Made by a program: the position numbers and the translations under genes | From: Comamonadaceae bacterium M7527 | GTDB lineage: Bacteria; Pseudomonadota; Gammaproteobacteria; Burkholderiales; Burkholderiaceae_C | NCBI GenBank assembly: GCA_021044545.1 | Contig: CP087990.1 | Location: forward strand, 1,736,001 to 1,800,000 | Direction of reading: 5' to 3' | Length of the DNA stretch: 64,000 bases | Part shown: in pieces, positions 33,919 to 43,723 of the stretch | Layout of the letters: every line of letters starts with the position of its first letter | Position numbering within the stretch: the first letter of the stretch is position 1 | The notes under the pieces: model-generated | Database searches by the model: none | Told to the model about the DNA's origin: nothing | What the model saw: only the letters and a program-made list of their open reading frames with translations

Positions 33919-35328
33919 TTATTTGCCGATACAAAACCGAGAGAAGATCTCGCCCAATAAATCGTCGGCGCTGAACTCGCCGGTGATTTCGCCCAAGGCT
34001 GCTTGGGCCATGCGCAACTCTTCAGCCAAGAGGTCTAAGTGGTCACCTGCGTGTTGGTCTAGCCACACTGCGGCGGCTTGCAAGTGGGCAGATACGGTTT
34101 GCAAGGCCACAACATGGCGCTTTCTGGCCATGTACAAACCTTCTGCAGGTGTGTCCCAGCCCGCCCACTTCAATAAAGTTTCACGCAGTGCTTGCAAACC
34201 GTCGCCAGTTTTGGCTGACAACACCACATGTGTATCTGCCGCTATGAGGCTGGCTGCGGGCCGGGCAATATCGCACTTGTTCCACACAGACAACACGGGT
34301 AGGCCGCTGGGCAGTCGCGCGCGCAAGGCGTTGTTGGCGGCTTGGGTGTGGGGGTTGTGGGCTTGGCTTGCGTCATACACAAACAACACGGCGTCGGCCT
34401 TTTCAATTTCTGCCCAGGCCTTGGCAATGCCAATTTGCTCTACCTCGTCGTGGCTGTCGCGCAGACCGGCTGTGTCTAGTATGTGCACGGGCACGCCATT
34501 GATTTGTATGGTTTGCTGCACCACGTCTCTGGTGGTGCCGGCAATAGCCGTAACAATGGCTAGCTCGGCACCAGCCAAGGCATTGAGCAAAGAGCTTTTA
34601 CCCGCGTTGGGCTGGCCTGCAATCACCACCGTAATGCCTTCGCGCAGCAACACGCCTTGCTGGGTTTGGTGCATCACGTGCGCCAGCTGGGCTTGTAGCC
34701 TGGCAAGCTGGCCGCTGGCATCGGCCTTTTGTAAAAAGTCAATTTCTTCTTCTGGAAAGTCCAGCGTGGCCTCTACCAGCATGCGCAGTTTGACCAACTG
34801 CTCACGCAGCTGTGCAACCTCGCCAGAAAACGCACCGCTGAGTGAGCGCGCCGCTGAGCGCACGGCTTGGGCTGTGCTGGCGTCTATCAAGTCGGCCACG
34901 GCCTCGGCTTGGGCCAAATCTAGCTTGCCGTTTAAAAATGCGCGCTGGGTAAATTCACCCGGCTGGGCCAAGCGCAAGTTGGGCAGCAACGCTTGGCCAC
35001 TGACTTGCTGCTGGGCCACTTCTAGGCAGCGTGCCACCAGCAGCTGCAACACGGCAGGGCCACCGTGGGCTTGTAGCTCTAGCACACACTCACCCGTGTA
35101 CGAGTGCGGGGCTACAAATGCAATGGCCAAGCCGTGGTCAATGGCTTGGCCAGCGTCGTCTGGAAACACGCCGTAGGTGGCCATGCGCGGCGTTAATGGA
35201 CGCCCTAGCAGGGCTTGCACGTAGGCGTCAAAGCTATCAGTGGCACACGACACACGCACAATGCCTACCGCGCCACGCCCTGGCGCTGTGGCCACGGCAA
35301 CAATGGGGTCTAGGTGGTTGGTCAGCAT
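33919..35328 (-). CDS. mnmE: tRNA modification GTPase MnmE
   Basis: With MnmG it modifies the wobble uridine (cmnm5U) of several tRNAs. The 469-residue protein shows the N-terminal tetrahydrofolate-binding part (PIVAVATAPGRGAVGIVRVS), a helical domain, and the inserted GTPase domain with GQPNAGKSSLLNAL, the switch region TTRDVV, DTAGLRDS and NKCD. It ends in the catalytic CIGK. The start is the ATG at 35328. A terminator lies between it and yidC, so it is likely transcribed separately or by read-through. Frame intact. Confidence 0.97.
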   Translation of the reverse strand: MLTNHLDPIVAVATAPGRGAVGIVRVSCATDSFDAYVQALLGRPLTPRMATYGVFPDDAGQAIDHGLAIAFVAPHSYTGECVLELQAHGGPAVLQLLVARCLEVAQQQVSGQALLPNLRLAQPGEFTQRAFLNGKLDLAQAEAVADLIDASTAQAVRSAARSLSGAFSGEVAQLREQLVKLRMLVEATLDFPEEEIDFLQKADASGQLARLQAQLAHVMHQTQQGVLLREGITVVIAGQPNAGKSSLLNALAGAELAIVTAIAGTTRDVVQQTIQINGVPVHILDTAGLRDSHDEVEQIGIAKAWAEIEKADAVLFVYDASQAHNPHTQAANNALRARLPSGLPVLSVWNKCDIARPAASLIAADTHVVLSAKTGDGLQALRETLLKWAGWDTPAEGLYMARKRHVVALQTVSAHLQAAAVWLDQHAGDHLDLLAEELRMAQAALGEITGEFSADDLLGEIFSRFCIGK

Positions 35329-35368
35329 GCTTGAATCATTCAGTCAGTGGGTGTAGATTGCGCCGCAT

Positions 35369-35403
35369 AAAAAAAGGCCGCCTACTGTGCAGCGGCGGCC
35401 TTT
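35369..35403 (-). terminator. Rho-independent terminator after yidC
   Basis: On the minus strand AAAGGCCGCC pairs with GGCGGCCTTT around an 11-base loop, followed by TTTT. Confidence 0.85.
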
Positions 35404-35427
35404 GCGTGCAGGCCTGTGGCCTGTTGG

Positions 35428-37125
35428 TTATTTGAAGCTAGGCAGCTTGAACTTCATCTCAACGCCCATCTTTTTATTAATGTGCCACTGCTGCACAATG
35501 GTCAGCGTGTTGTTAGTAATCCAGTACAACACCAAGCCGGCAGGGAAGAAGAAAAACATCACCGAGAAAGCCATGGGCATGATCCACATCAGCTTGGCTT
35601 GCAGCGCATCTGGCGGCGTTGGGTTGAGCGCCGTTTGCACGAAGGTGGTGGCCGTCATGATGATGGGCAAAATAAAGAATGGGTCTTTGGTCGACAGGTC
35701 GGAAATCCACAGCACCCATGGTGCGTTGCGCATTTCAACGCTGGACAACAGCACCCAGTACAGCGCAATAAACACTGGAATCTGCACCATGATGGGCAAG
35801 CAGCCACCCAGCGGGTTGACTTTTTCTTCGCGGTAAATGCGCATCATTTCCTGCTGCATTTGTTGTGGCTTGTCTTTCAAGCGCTCGCGCATTTCGGTAA
35901 TGCGTGGACTCAGGGCCTTCATCTTGCCCATGCTTTGGTAGGCCTTGGCGTTGAGCCAGTAAAAGGCCGCCTTAATGACGACCACCAGCAACACAATGGC
36001 CCAGCCCCAGTTGCCTACAAGGCCGTGGATTTTGTCCAGCAACCAGTACAGCGGCTTGGCCAAAATAGTGACCCAGCCATAGTCCTTCACCAGCTCAAGG
36101 CCGGGGGTAATGGTCTCAAGCATGGTCTCTTGTTGCGGGCCTACAAACAAACGCGTTTGTATAGACTGGGTTTGGTCGGGTGCCACTGCGGGCAACGCGG
36201 CGCGGCTGCCTGCTGTGTAGATGCCGGATGGGAACTTGGCAACGTAGTTTTCACGCGCTTGGCCTTGGGGCAGTACCCAGGCGGTGGCAAAGTAGTGCTG
36301 CACCATGGCCACAAAACCAGAGCTGGCGTTCACCGCAAAGTCTGTTTCTTTTTTGGTGATGTCGTCAAAATCTACCTTTTGGTATTTTTGCTCGTCACTG
36401 TAAAAGGCCGGGCCTGTAAAGGTTTTGTAGAAGGGTGTTTCTGACTCAGCGCTTGAGCCATCGCGCGCCAATTGCACATACAACTGTGGCGACACGGTTT
36501 GGCCGCTGCTATTCAACACATCAAAACGCACGTCAAGCGTGTAGTCGCCGCGTTTGACGGTGTAGGTTTTAACGAGTTGCACGCCATTAACCATGTCTGA
36601 CTCAAAGCGCACTTCCAAGCTGTCCTGGCCGTCTTGCAGTTGCGTCGCACCTACCACTGGCGTCATGCGGGTGGTGTGGTTGGGCATGGCACCCGTTAAA
36701 CCGCTTTGCACGACATAGGTGTGCGCAGGCGTTTGTGTCAGCAAGGTCAGTGGCGTTTGCTCGCCTTTTTTGCCGCCCACGTCGGCCGCATGCTTTAGCA
36801 GCTGCGCACCTACCAGGTTACCGCCTACCGCGTCAAAGGTCAGGTCCAACACGTCTGAGGAGATTGTCAACAGCTCTTGAACAGCTGGCGCATTGGCACT
36901 GGGTACGGCTTGCGCAGCTTGGCCGTTGGCCGCTGCTGTTGCACTAGGCACAGTGCTGGTAGTCGCTGCAGTACCGGCCTCATTGGCTGACGTCGCCTGT
37001 TGGCTGGCGGTCGGCTGGCTAAAGAACATGGGCGCATTGCCGTTGTGAATCTGCCATTGGTCCCACAACATAACCAGGGAAATACCGAACACGGCCCATA
37101 GTAAAGAGCGACGAATTTCGTTCAT
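35428..37125 (-). CDS. yidC: Membrane protein insertase YidC
   Basis: Inserts inner-membrane proteins alone or with SecYEG. The 565-residue protein has an N-terminal membrane segment (SLLWAVFGISLVMLWDQWQ), a large periplasmic beta domain (residues about 80-330) and five further segments. These include the hydrophilic-groove helix start NWGWAIVLLVVVIKAAFYWLN, the coiled-coil loop RITEMRERLKDKPQQMQQEMM, and the family block NPLGGCLPIMVQIPVFIALYW. The start overlaps the yidD stop (ATGA). Order rpmH-rnpA-yidD-yidC-mnmE is the conserved one. Confidence 0.97.
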   Translation of the reverse strand: MNEIRRSLLWAVFGISLVMLWDQWQIHNGNAPMFFSQPTASQQATSANEAGTAATTSTVPSATAAANGQAAQAVPSANAPAVQELLTISSDVLDLTFDAVGGNLVGAQLLKHAADVGGKKGEQTPLTLLTQTPAHTYVVQSGLTGAMPNHTTRMTPVVGATQLQDGQDSLEVRFESDMVNGVQLVKTYTVKRGDYTLDVRFDVLNSSGQTVSPQLYVQLARDGSSAESETPFYKTFTGPAFYSDEQKYQKVDFDDITKKETDFAVNASSGFVAMVQHYFATAWVLPQGQARENYVAKFPSGIYTAGSRAALPAVAPDQTQSIQTRLFVGPQQETMLETITPGLELVKDYGWVTILAKPLYWLLDKIHGLVGNWGWAIVLLVVVIKAAFYWLNAKAYQSMGKMKALSPRITEMRERLKDKPQQMQQEMMRIYREEKVNPLGGCLPIMVQIPVFIALYWVLLSSVEMRNAPWVLWISDLSTKDPFFILPIIMTATTFVQTALNPTPPDALQAKLMWIMPMAFSVMFFFFPAGLVLYWITNNTLTIVQQWHINKKMGVEMKFKLPSFK

Positions 37126-37436
37126 GAGGATGACTTTTTTGTAGCGCGGGCAATAAGCCCAGTGAATAAACGGGGAGTGGGCATGCGCACAGACTCAGGT
37201 ACTGGGTCGTGTCCGCCTTTGCACCATGGCTGACAGCGCAGCAGCCGCGAGGCCGTGAGCGCAGAGCCTACCACGGCACCGTGACGCTCGTAGGCTTCTA
37301 TAGCGTACACAGAGCAGGTGGGCTCAAAGCGGCAGCTGTTGCCAAGCCAAGGGCTGAGCAGCAAACGGTAAGCTTTTACAAAGCCGACCAACAGGCGCCT
37401 GGGCACCTGCCATAGGTATTGCAATGCGGCTTTCAC
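37122..37436 (-). CDS. yidD: Membrane protein insertion efficiency factor YidD
   Basis: Small protein (104 residues) with the family block RLLLSPWLGNSCRFEPTCS-YA-EA, HG and RLLRCQPW--GG-DPVP. It is thought to help YidC-dependent insertion. The start is a GTG at 37436 overlapping the rnpA stop; its own stop overlaps yidC. Confidence 0.94.
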   Translation of the reverse strand: MKAALQYLWQVPRRLLVGFVKAYRLLLSPWLGNSCRFEPTCSVYAIEAYERHGAVVGSALTASRLLRCQPWCKGGHDPVPESVRMPTPRLFTGLIARATKKSSS

Positions 37437-37873
37437 GGTGGCGTACCTGCCGGCGCTGCATCTGCCGGCTTGTGCGCAGCGCCACGTGTGAGCTTTAGCC
37501 CGTCAGTGGTGCAAAACGCAGCCATGTACGCCAGTTCTGCACGCACCGCTTCAGCCAATGGCTTGGACCATGCGCTGATGAACTGCTCACGCGAGAAGCT
37601 GCGCTTCAGGCGCACAACAAAGGCTGCATCCGGCAGCTGGGCGGCTTGCAGGCCAAACTGTGCGTAGATGTGGCGGCGCATGCCATTGCGTGTCACCGCG
37701 CGTTTCGCCCAGCGTTTGGGCAACACAACGCCAATGGCCGGCTCTATGGCCAGCCCTTGCACGCTGGCTACTGGAGCTGCGTGTAGTGCAAAGTGCGCGG
37801 TGTGCAGCACGGGCGATTTAGCCATTGCCGCTTGAAACTGCTTGGGCTTGGTCAGCCTTTGCAAGATAGACAA
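37433..37873 (-). CDS. rnpA: Ribonuclease P protein component
   Basis: Protein subunit of RNase P, which trims tRNA 5' ends. It shows the family core: LTKPKQFQAAM, IGVVLPKRWAKRAVTRNGMRRHIYAQF (the conserved K-A-RN-RR basic patch) and FVVRLKRSFS. The start is uncertain because no ATG is available: TTG 37873 is used here, and TTG 37864 (LQRLTKPKQF) is the other choice. The C-terminus extends past the family core with a low-complexity tail. It lies 48 bases after rpmH. Confidence 0.93.
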   Translation of the reverse strand: MSILQRLTKPKQFQAAMAKSPVLHTAHFALHAAPVASVQGLAIEPAIGVVLPKRWAKRAVTRNGMRRHIYAQFGLQAAQLPDAAFVVRLKRSFSREQFISAWSKPLAEAVRAELAYMAAFCTTDGLKLTRGAAHKPADAAPAGTPP

Positions 37874-37921
37874 GGCTTTTGGTGCGCTTGTGCGAGCTTT
37901 TTGGGCTAAACAAGCCGAGGA

Positions 37922-38056
37922 TTACAGGCCTAAACGCTTGCGACCCTTGGCGCGGCGAGCTGCAATAACCGCACGGCCGCCCTTTGTTTTCATGCGCACC
38001 AAGAAACCGTGGGTGCGTGCGCGACGAATTTTGGAGGGTTGATATGTACGCTTCAT
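37922..38056 (-). CDS. rpmH: 50S ribosomal protein L34
   Basis: The 44 codons translate to MKRTYQPSKIRRARTHGFL and end with RRAKGRKRLGL, a full-length L34. Too short for ordinary gene finding but unmistakable. It is divergent from dnaA across the origin region and heads the rnpA-yidD-yidC cluster. Confidence 0.97.
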   Translation of the reverse strand: MKRTYQPSKIRRARTHGFLVRMKTKGGRAVIAARRAKGRKRLGL

Positions 38057-38358
38057 GATGACATCCGAGAGATTGAAAAAATTGCCGCTTGTGACGCGGG
38101 AAACCTAGCATTATCGCAAATTTTCCGGGCTTATCCAACTGTGTGGCACAAATGCTGGGCCTGGCCTGTAAAAATTAACGGTTCACATGGCACTTGCGCC
38201 ACCAACCGGGCGCACAGTAAATCTGCAGCAAGCGCTGTGCATTGTGTCAAGAGTACAGACCCCGGGTTGTGGATAACTTTGTTTTGGCACTACAATTTGC
38301 GACCCATAAAGAATAACTATCCACAGGCCGACGGCGTGTGGCGCAACCGGCTTTTTGC
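38057..38358. other. Putative oriC / dnaA regulatory region
   Basis: About 300 bases between rpmH and dnaA. Contains a perfect DnaA box (TGTGGATAA, 38268-38276), a one-mismatch box (CTATCCACA, 38317-38325) and a weaker one (TTATCCAAC, 38131-38139), and an A/T-rich stretch near 38168-38180. A possible dnaA promoter is TTGGCA (38284-38289), 17 bases, TAAAGA (38307-38312), with the second box just downstream, which would allow autoregulation. Position and boxes fit oriC, but few boxes are seen. Confidence 0.6.
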
Positions 38359-39783
38359 ATGTCAGATAACTCCATTTCCACAATTGCCCCGACTGAATGG
38401 GCGCAACAATTGTGGCCCAGCTGCGTTGATTTTTTAGCGCAGCAAATCCCTGATCAGCAGTTCAACACCTGGATTCGCCCGCTGGCAGCGGCCGTCAGCA
38501 CAGAGCCGTTACAGGTCACTTTGCAAGTCGCCAATCGCTTCAAACTAGACTGGATTCGCAGCCAGTACGTTCAAAAAATAAGCGCCGTACTAAGCCAGCT
38601 AGCTGGTCAGGATGTGGTGGTTGAGTTAGCACTCACTCCGCGTCAATCTCCCAAATTGTCTAGCTCTTCTGCTCGAGCCTTTGCGCACAGTCAAGCGAGC
38701 AATGATGTCTTGGCAGAGGGTCTAGACGTGCCCAGCGTGCACACATTGCCCGATGACGGCCACAAGAGCCGATTAAACCCAGCACTCACTTTTGACACCC
38801 TGGTTGAGGGTAGCGCCAACCGCATGGCACGCGCTGCAGCCATGCACGTGGCCAGCCAGTTGGGGCAGCTGTACAACCCCTTGTTCATCTACGGCGGCGT
38901 GGGTTTGGGCAAGACGCACTTGATGCACGCCATAGGCAATCATTTGATTGCAGATCAGGCCAATGCCAAAGTTCTCTACATACACGCCGAGCAGTTTGTG
39001 TCGGATGTGGTTAAAGCCTACCAGCGCAAGGCATTTGACGAGTTCAAGGCCCGCTACCACTCGCTTGATTTGTTGCTGATTGACGATGTGCAGTTTTTTG
39101 CCAACAAGGAGCGCACGCAAGAGGAGTTCTTCAACGCGTTTGAGGCGTTGCTGGCCAAAAAATCACACATTGTGATGACCAGCGACACCTATCCCAAAGG
39201 TTTGGCCGACATACACGAGCGCTTGGTGTCTCGCTTTGACTCTGGGCTAACCGTTGCGATAGAACCTCCAGAGCTGGAGATGCGCGTTGCCATTTTGATC
39301 AACAAGGCGGCGGCAGAAGGTGCCAACATGCCTGAGGATGTGGCGTTTTTTGTTGCCAAAAACGTGCGCTCCAACGTGCGCGAGCTTGAAGGCGCGCTGC
39401 GCAAGATTTTGGCGTACTCACGGTTCAACCAGAAAGACATTTCGATTGTGCTGGCCAAAGAGGCTTTGCGCGACTTGTTGTCCATACAAAACCGACAAGT
39501 GTCAGTGGAGAACATACAGAAAACGGTGGCTGATTTTTACAAAATCAAAGTCGCCGACATGTACTCCAAGAAGCGCCCTGCCAACATTGCCAGACCCAGG
39601 CAAATTGCCATGTACCTGGCCAAGGAGCTCACCCAGAAAAGTTTGCCCGAAATTGGCGAGCTATTCGGCGGGCGGGACCACACCACGGTACTGCACGCCG
39701 TGCGCAAAATGGCGTCTGAGCGGGGCCAAAACACCGAACTCAACCAGCAGCTGCACGTGCTGGAGCAAACGCTTAAAGGCTAG
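38359..39783 (+). CDS. dnaA: Chromosomal replication initiator DnaA
   Basis: AAA+ ATPase that opens the origin. The 474-residue protein has an N-terminal domain I (DFLAQQIPDQQFNTWIRPL), a variable linker, and the AAA+ core with Walker A GVGLGKTHLMHAIGN, LLIDDVQFF and sensor RLVSRFDSGL. Domain IV carries the box-binding motif GGRDHTTVLHAVRKM. The ATG at 38359 is used; the GTG at 38338 would add seven residues without family support. Frame intact. Confidence 0.98.
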   Translation: MSDNSISTIAPTEWAQQLWPSCVDFLAQQIPDQQFNTWIRPLAAAVSTEPLQVTLQVANRFKLDWIRSQYVQKISAVLSQLAGQDVVVELALTPRQSPKLSSSSARAFAHSQASNDVLAEGLDVPSVHTLPDDGHKSRLNPALTFDTLVEGSANRMARAAAMHVASQLGQLYNPLFIYGGVGLGKTHLMHAIGNHLIADQANAKVLYIHAEQFVSDVVKAYQRKAFDEFKARYHSLDLLLIDDVQFFANKERTQEEFFNAFEALLAKKSHIVMTSDTYPKGLADIHERLVSRFDSGLTVAIEPPELEMRVAILINKAAAEGANMPEDVAFFVAKNVRSNVRELEGALRKILAYSRFNQKDISIVLAKEALRDLLSIQNRQVSVENIQKTVADFYKIKVADMYSKKRPANIARPRQIAMYLAKELTQKSLPEIGELFGGRDHTTVLHAVRKMASERGQNTELNQQLHVLEQTLKG

Positions 39784-39939
39784 GCACTGTGCTGCCACTG
39801 AACAGCACTAAAAATGCAGCAAAAAGCCACTGAAATCAAGGCTGGCAGGGCAAATTAGGGCAAAAACAAGCGAAAATAGCAGGTTAGCGAAATTGCCAAG
39901 CGCCAAATGCGTTTGCGTGAACTCACATAAGGATTTCTG

Positions 39940-41049
39940 ATGATTGTTTTCAAGTCAACCCAGGACACGGTGTTGGCCTCATTGCAGGCTGTAGCGGGTA
40001 TTGTCGAGCGGCGTCAAACGCTGCCTATTCTGGCCAACGTGATGTTGCAAAAAGTAGGCGGTAACGTCACGCTCACCACCAGTGACTTGGAAATTCAAAT
40101 TCGCACACAGGCTGAGCTTGGCGGCGACGAAGGCGAGTTCGCCACCACTGTTGGCGCACGCAAAGTCATTGACATCTTGCGCACCATGCCAGCCGACCAG
40201 ACCGTTAGCCTTGAAGCCAACGCAGGCAAGCTGGTGCTCAAGGGCGGCAAGAGCCGCTTTACGCTGCAAAGCCAACCTGCAGCAGACTTCCCGCTGGTGC
40301 AAGAGGCGGCCAACTTTGGCCCCGTGTTCAGCGTGCCACAGCAAACGCTTAAAGGCCTGATGAGCCGCGTGGCCTTCTCCATGGCTGTGCACGACATTCG
40401 CTACTACCTCAACGGTATTTTGTTTGTGGCTGAAGGCACCACACTCAGCTTGGTAGCCACAGACGGTCACCGCTTGGCTTTTGCCAGCGCCACCCTGGAC
40501 GAGGCCGTGCCCAACAAGCAGGAAGTGATTTTGCCGCGCAAAACTGTGTTGGAGTTGCAGCGTTTGCTCAGCGACAAAGAGGGCACCATCAACATGCAGT
40601 TCGCAGGCAACCAAGCCAAGTTTGCATTTGATGGCATGGAGTTTGTCACCAAGTTGGTGGAGGGCAAGTTCCCAGACTACAACCGTGTCATACCGCGCAA
40701 CCACACCAACGAAATTATTCTGGGCCGCCAGACCCTGTTGGCCACGCTGCAGCGCACGGCCATCATGACCTCAGACAAGTTCAAAGGTGTGCGTCTCAAC
40801 ATTGAGCCCGGCGTGTTGCGCGTGGCGTCCAGCAACGCCGAGCAAGAAGAAGCCACTGACGAGCTGGACATTGACTACGGCGGCGACGCCATTGAAATTG
40901 GCTTTAACGTGACGTACCTAATGGACGTGTTGGCCAACATGAGCCAAGACATGGTGCGCTTAAGCCTGTCTGACGGCAACAGCTCCGCGCTCATCACACT
41001 GCCTGACAGCGACGACTTCAAGTACGTTGTCATGCCCATGCGCATTTAG
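39940..41049 (+). CDS. dnaN: DNA polymerase III beta sliding clamp
   Basis: The 369-residue protein shows the three-domain clamp pattern: starts MIVFKSTQDTVLASLQAVAGIVERRQTLPIL, has LVATDGHRLAFA in the middle domain and ends YVVMPMRI. The ATG at 39940 has AAGGA upstream. It lies in the conserved dnaA-dnaN-gyrB order. Confidence 0.98.
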   Translation: MIVFKSTQDTVLASLQAVAGIVERRQTLPILANVMLQKVGGNVTLTTSDLEIQIRTQAELGGDEGEFATTVGARKVIDILRTMPADQTVSLEANAGKLVLKGGKSRFTLQSQPAADFPLVQEAANFGPVFSVPQQTLKGLMSRVAFSMAVHDIRYYLNGILFVAEGTTLSLVATDGHRLAFASATLDEAVPNKQEVILPRKTVLELQRLLSDKEGTINMQFAGNQAKFAFDGMEFVTKLVEGKFPDYNRVIPRNHTNEIILGRQTLLATLQRTAIMTSDKFKGVRLNIEPGVLRVASSNAEQEEATDELDIDYGGDAIEIGFNVTYLMDVLANMSQDMVRLSLSDGNSSALITLPDSDDFKYVVMPMRI

Positions 41050-41184
41050 GCCAATTCACCACTTGCCTGTGGTGCCAGCAGTGCGCCGCAGGCCACTGCC
41101 CCCTCAGCGCAACTGCGCACTGGTTGGGCGGCAAGCAGCCCTAGCTGCCAACGCCGTGCCAACTGCAAAGAAAAAGATAGATAA

Positions 41185-43713
41185 ATGACCCAGGACTCGA
41201 CGCCACCAACACCCACACCAGATTTAGACGCTTACGGTGCGGGCTCTATTCAAATTCTTGAAGGCTTGGAAGCCGTACGCAAACGCCCAGGTATGTACAT
41301 TGGTGATACATCAGACGGCACTGGCTTGCACCACCTGGTATTTGAGGTGGTGGACAACTCCATTGACGAGGCACTGGCTGGACACTGCGATGACATCGTG
41401 GTCACCATACACTCTGACAACTCCATCTCAGTGGTTGATAACGGGCGCGGCATTCCAACCGACGTCAAAATGGACGACAAGCACGAGCCCAAGCGCAGTG
41501 CTTGTGAGATTGCGCTGACCGAGTTGCACGCTGGCGGCAAGTTCAACCAGAACAGTTACAAAGTCTCTGGAGGCCTGCACGGTGTGGGCGTGTCTTGTGT
41601 CAACGGCTTGTCTGTTTGGCTGCGCCTGACCATTCGACGCAACGGCAAGGTACACAGCGCCGAATTTGCCCGCGGCGTGCTACAAAACCGCGATATCGAA
41701 TTGGTGGACGGCGTAGAGACTTCACCCATCAAGGTTACCGGCAAGACAGACAAGCGCGGCACCGAAGTGCACTTTTTGCCAGATACAGAGATCTTTCAGC
41801 AAAACAACGACTTCCATTACGACATTTTGGCCAAGCGCTTGCGCGAGCTGAGCTTCTTGAACAATGGTGTGCGCATTCAGCTCAAAGATGAACGCACGGG
41901 CAAGGAAGACGACTTCTCAGGCGCAGGTGGTGTGCAGGGCTTTGTTGAGTTCATCAACACCAGCAAAACGGTGTTACACCCCAACGTGTTTCACGCCATG
42001 GGCGACCGCGATAGCGACCAGGGTACCAACGTGGGCGTGGAAGTCGCCATGCAGTGGAACAGCGGCTTTAACGAGCAAGTGCTGTGCTTTACCAACAACA
42101 TCCCACAGCGCGATGGCGGTACGCACCTGACCGGTTTGCGCGCTGCCATGACCCGCGTCATCAGCAAATACATCACCGAAAACGAGTTGGCCAAAAAAGC
42201 CAAGGTTGAAGTCACAGGTGACGACATGCGCGAAGGCTTGTGCTGCGTGTTGTCGGTCAAAGTGCCTGAGCCCAAGTTTTCCAGCCAGACCAAAGACAAG
42301 TTGGTGTCCAGCGAAGTGCGCGGTCCAGTCGAGGACATTGTGAGCCGCTTGCTGGCCGACTACCTGCAAGAGCGCCCCAACGACGCCAAAACCATTTGCG
42401 GCAAGATTATTGAAGCCGCGCGTGCCCGTGAAGCCGCGCGCAAAGCCCGCGATATGACGCGTCGCAAAGGCGTTCTTGACGGCATGGGCATGCCAGGCAA
42501 GCTGGCCGACTGCCAAGAAAAAGACCCGGCGCTGTGCGAAATTTACCTGGTGGAGGGCGACTCTGCGGGTGGCTCAGCCAAGCAGGGTCGTGACCGCAAG
42601 TTTCAAGCGATTTTGCCATTGCGCGGCAAAATCCTGAACGTTGAAAAGGCACGCTACGAAAAGCTGCTGACCAGCAACGAAATTCTCACGCTCATCACTG
42701 CACTGGGTACAGGCATTGGCAAAGTGAGCGCGGGCGATGGCAAGAGCAACTCTGACGACTTCAACCCAGACAAGCTGCGCTACCACCGCATCATCATCAT
42801 GACCGACGCGGACGTGGATGGCGCGCACATTCGCACGCTGCTGCTCACGCTGTTCTACCGCCAAATGCCTGAGCTGGTTGAGCGCGGCCACATCTACATT
42901 GCGCAGCCGCCTCTTTACAAGGTAAAGGCAGGCAAAGAAGAGCAATACCTCAAAGACGGTGCTGCACTGGACGGCTTTTTGCTGCGCATTGCATTGCGCG
43001 ATGCGACCGTACACACAGGCGGGGCCAACAGCCGCACCCTGGTAGGCGACGAGCTCACAGAGTTGGCGCGCATTCACCAGGAAGCACAAGCTGTCGTGGC
43101 GCGTTTGTCCATGTTTATGGATAGAGATGCACTAGAGGCAATTGCTGACGGCGTGGAAATCAAGCTGGAAACACTTGAAGGCGCACAAAGCAGTGCAGCC
43201 CTGTTGCAAACCAAACTGCAAGATGCCACCGCCACTGGCGAGTTTGACGCGCGCAGTGACAAGCCCTTTATCCGCATCAGCCGCCAACACCACGGCAACA
43301 CTCGCGCCAGCGCCATCACGCAAGATTTTGTGCATGGTGCGGACTACGCCCGCTTAAGCCAGGCAGCGCAAACGCTTAAAGGTCTTCTAAGCGAAGGTGC
43401 CAGCGTTACGCGCGGCGAAGGTGAGCGTCAAAAAAGCACCACCACGGGTGACTTCCGTGAAGCCATGGAGTGGCTATTGGCTCAGGCCAACAGCGCGACC
43501 AGCCGACAGCGCTACAAGGGCTTGGGCGAGATGAACCCCTCCCAACTGTGGGAAACCACCATGGACCCAGCGGTGCGACGCCTGCTTCAAGTACGCATCG
43601 AAGACATGATTGAAGCCGACAAGGTCTTCACCATGCTAATGGGTGACGAGGTGGAGCCACGGCGCATCTTCATTGAGACCAACGCTTTGCGTGCTGGCAA
43701 TATTGACGTTTGA
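41185..43713 (+). CDS. gyrB: DNA gyrase subunit B
   Basis: ATPase half of DNA gyrase, 842 residues. The GHKL ATP site is clear (EVVDNSIDEALAGHCD, DNGRGIPTD, GGLHGVGVSCVNGLS), then the TOPRIM domain (VEGDSAGGSAKQGRDRKFQAILPLRGKILNVEKAR) with DADVDGAHIRTLLL. The proteobacterial insertion follows, then the C-terminal QRYKGLGEMNP-QLWETTMDP. The ATG at 41185 is 135 bases after dnaN. Frame intact over 2.5 kb. Confidence 0.98.
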   Translation: MTQDSTPPTPTPDLDAYGAGSIQILEGLEAVRKRPGMYIGDTSDGTGLHHLVFEVVDNSIDEALAGHCDDIVVTIHSDNSISVVDNGRGIPTDVKMDDKHEPKRSACEIALTELHAGGKFNQNSYKVSGGLHGVGVSCVNGLSVWLRLTIRRNGKVHSAEFARGVLQNRDIELVDGVETSPIKVTGKTDKRGTEVHFLPDTEIFQQNNDFHYDILAKRLRELSFLNNGVRIQLKDERTGKEDDFSGAGGVQGFVEFINTSKTVLHPNVFHAMGDRDSDQGTNVGVEVAMQWNSGFNEQVLCFTNNIPQRDGGTHLTGLRAAMTRVISKYITENELAKKAKVEVTGDDMREGLCCVLSVKVPEPKFSSQTKDKLVSSEVRGPVEDIVSRLLADYLQERPNDAKTICGKIIEAARAREAARKARDMTRRKGVLDGMGMPGKLADCQEKDPALCEIYLVEGDSAGGSAKQGRDRKFQAILPLRGKILNVEKARYEKLLTSNEILTLITALGTGIGKVSAGDGKSNSDDFNPDKLRYHRIIIMTDADVDGAHIRTLLLTLFYRQMPELVERGHIYIAQPPLYKVKAGKEEQYLKDGAALDGFLLRIALRDATVHTGGANSRTLVGDELTELARIHQEAQAVVARLSMFMDRDALEAIADGVEIKLETLEGAQSSAALLQTKLQDATATGEFDARSDKPFIRISRQHHGNTRASAITQDFVHGADYARLSQAAQTLKGLLSEGASVTRGEGERQKSTTTGDFREAMEWLLAQANSATSRQRYKGLGEMNPSQLWETTMDPAVRRLLQVRIEDMIEADKVFTMLMGDEVEPRRIFIETNALRAGNIDV

Positions 43714-43723
43714 ACAAAGCCAG

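Noticed and set aside
35416..36444. Long plus-strand frame opposite yidC
   Set aside because: His/Gln-rich shadow of yidC with no recognisable domain.
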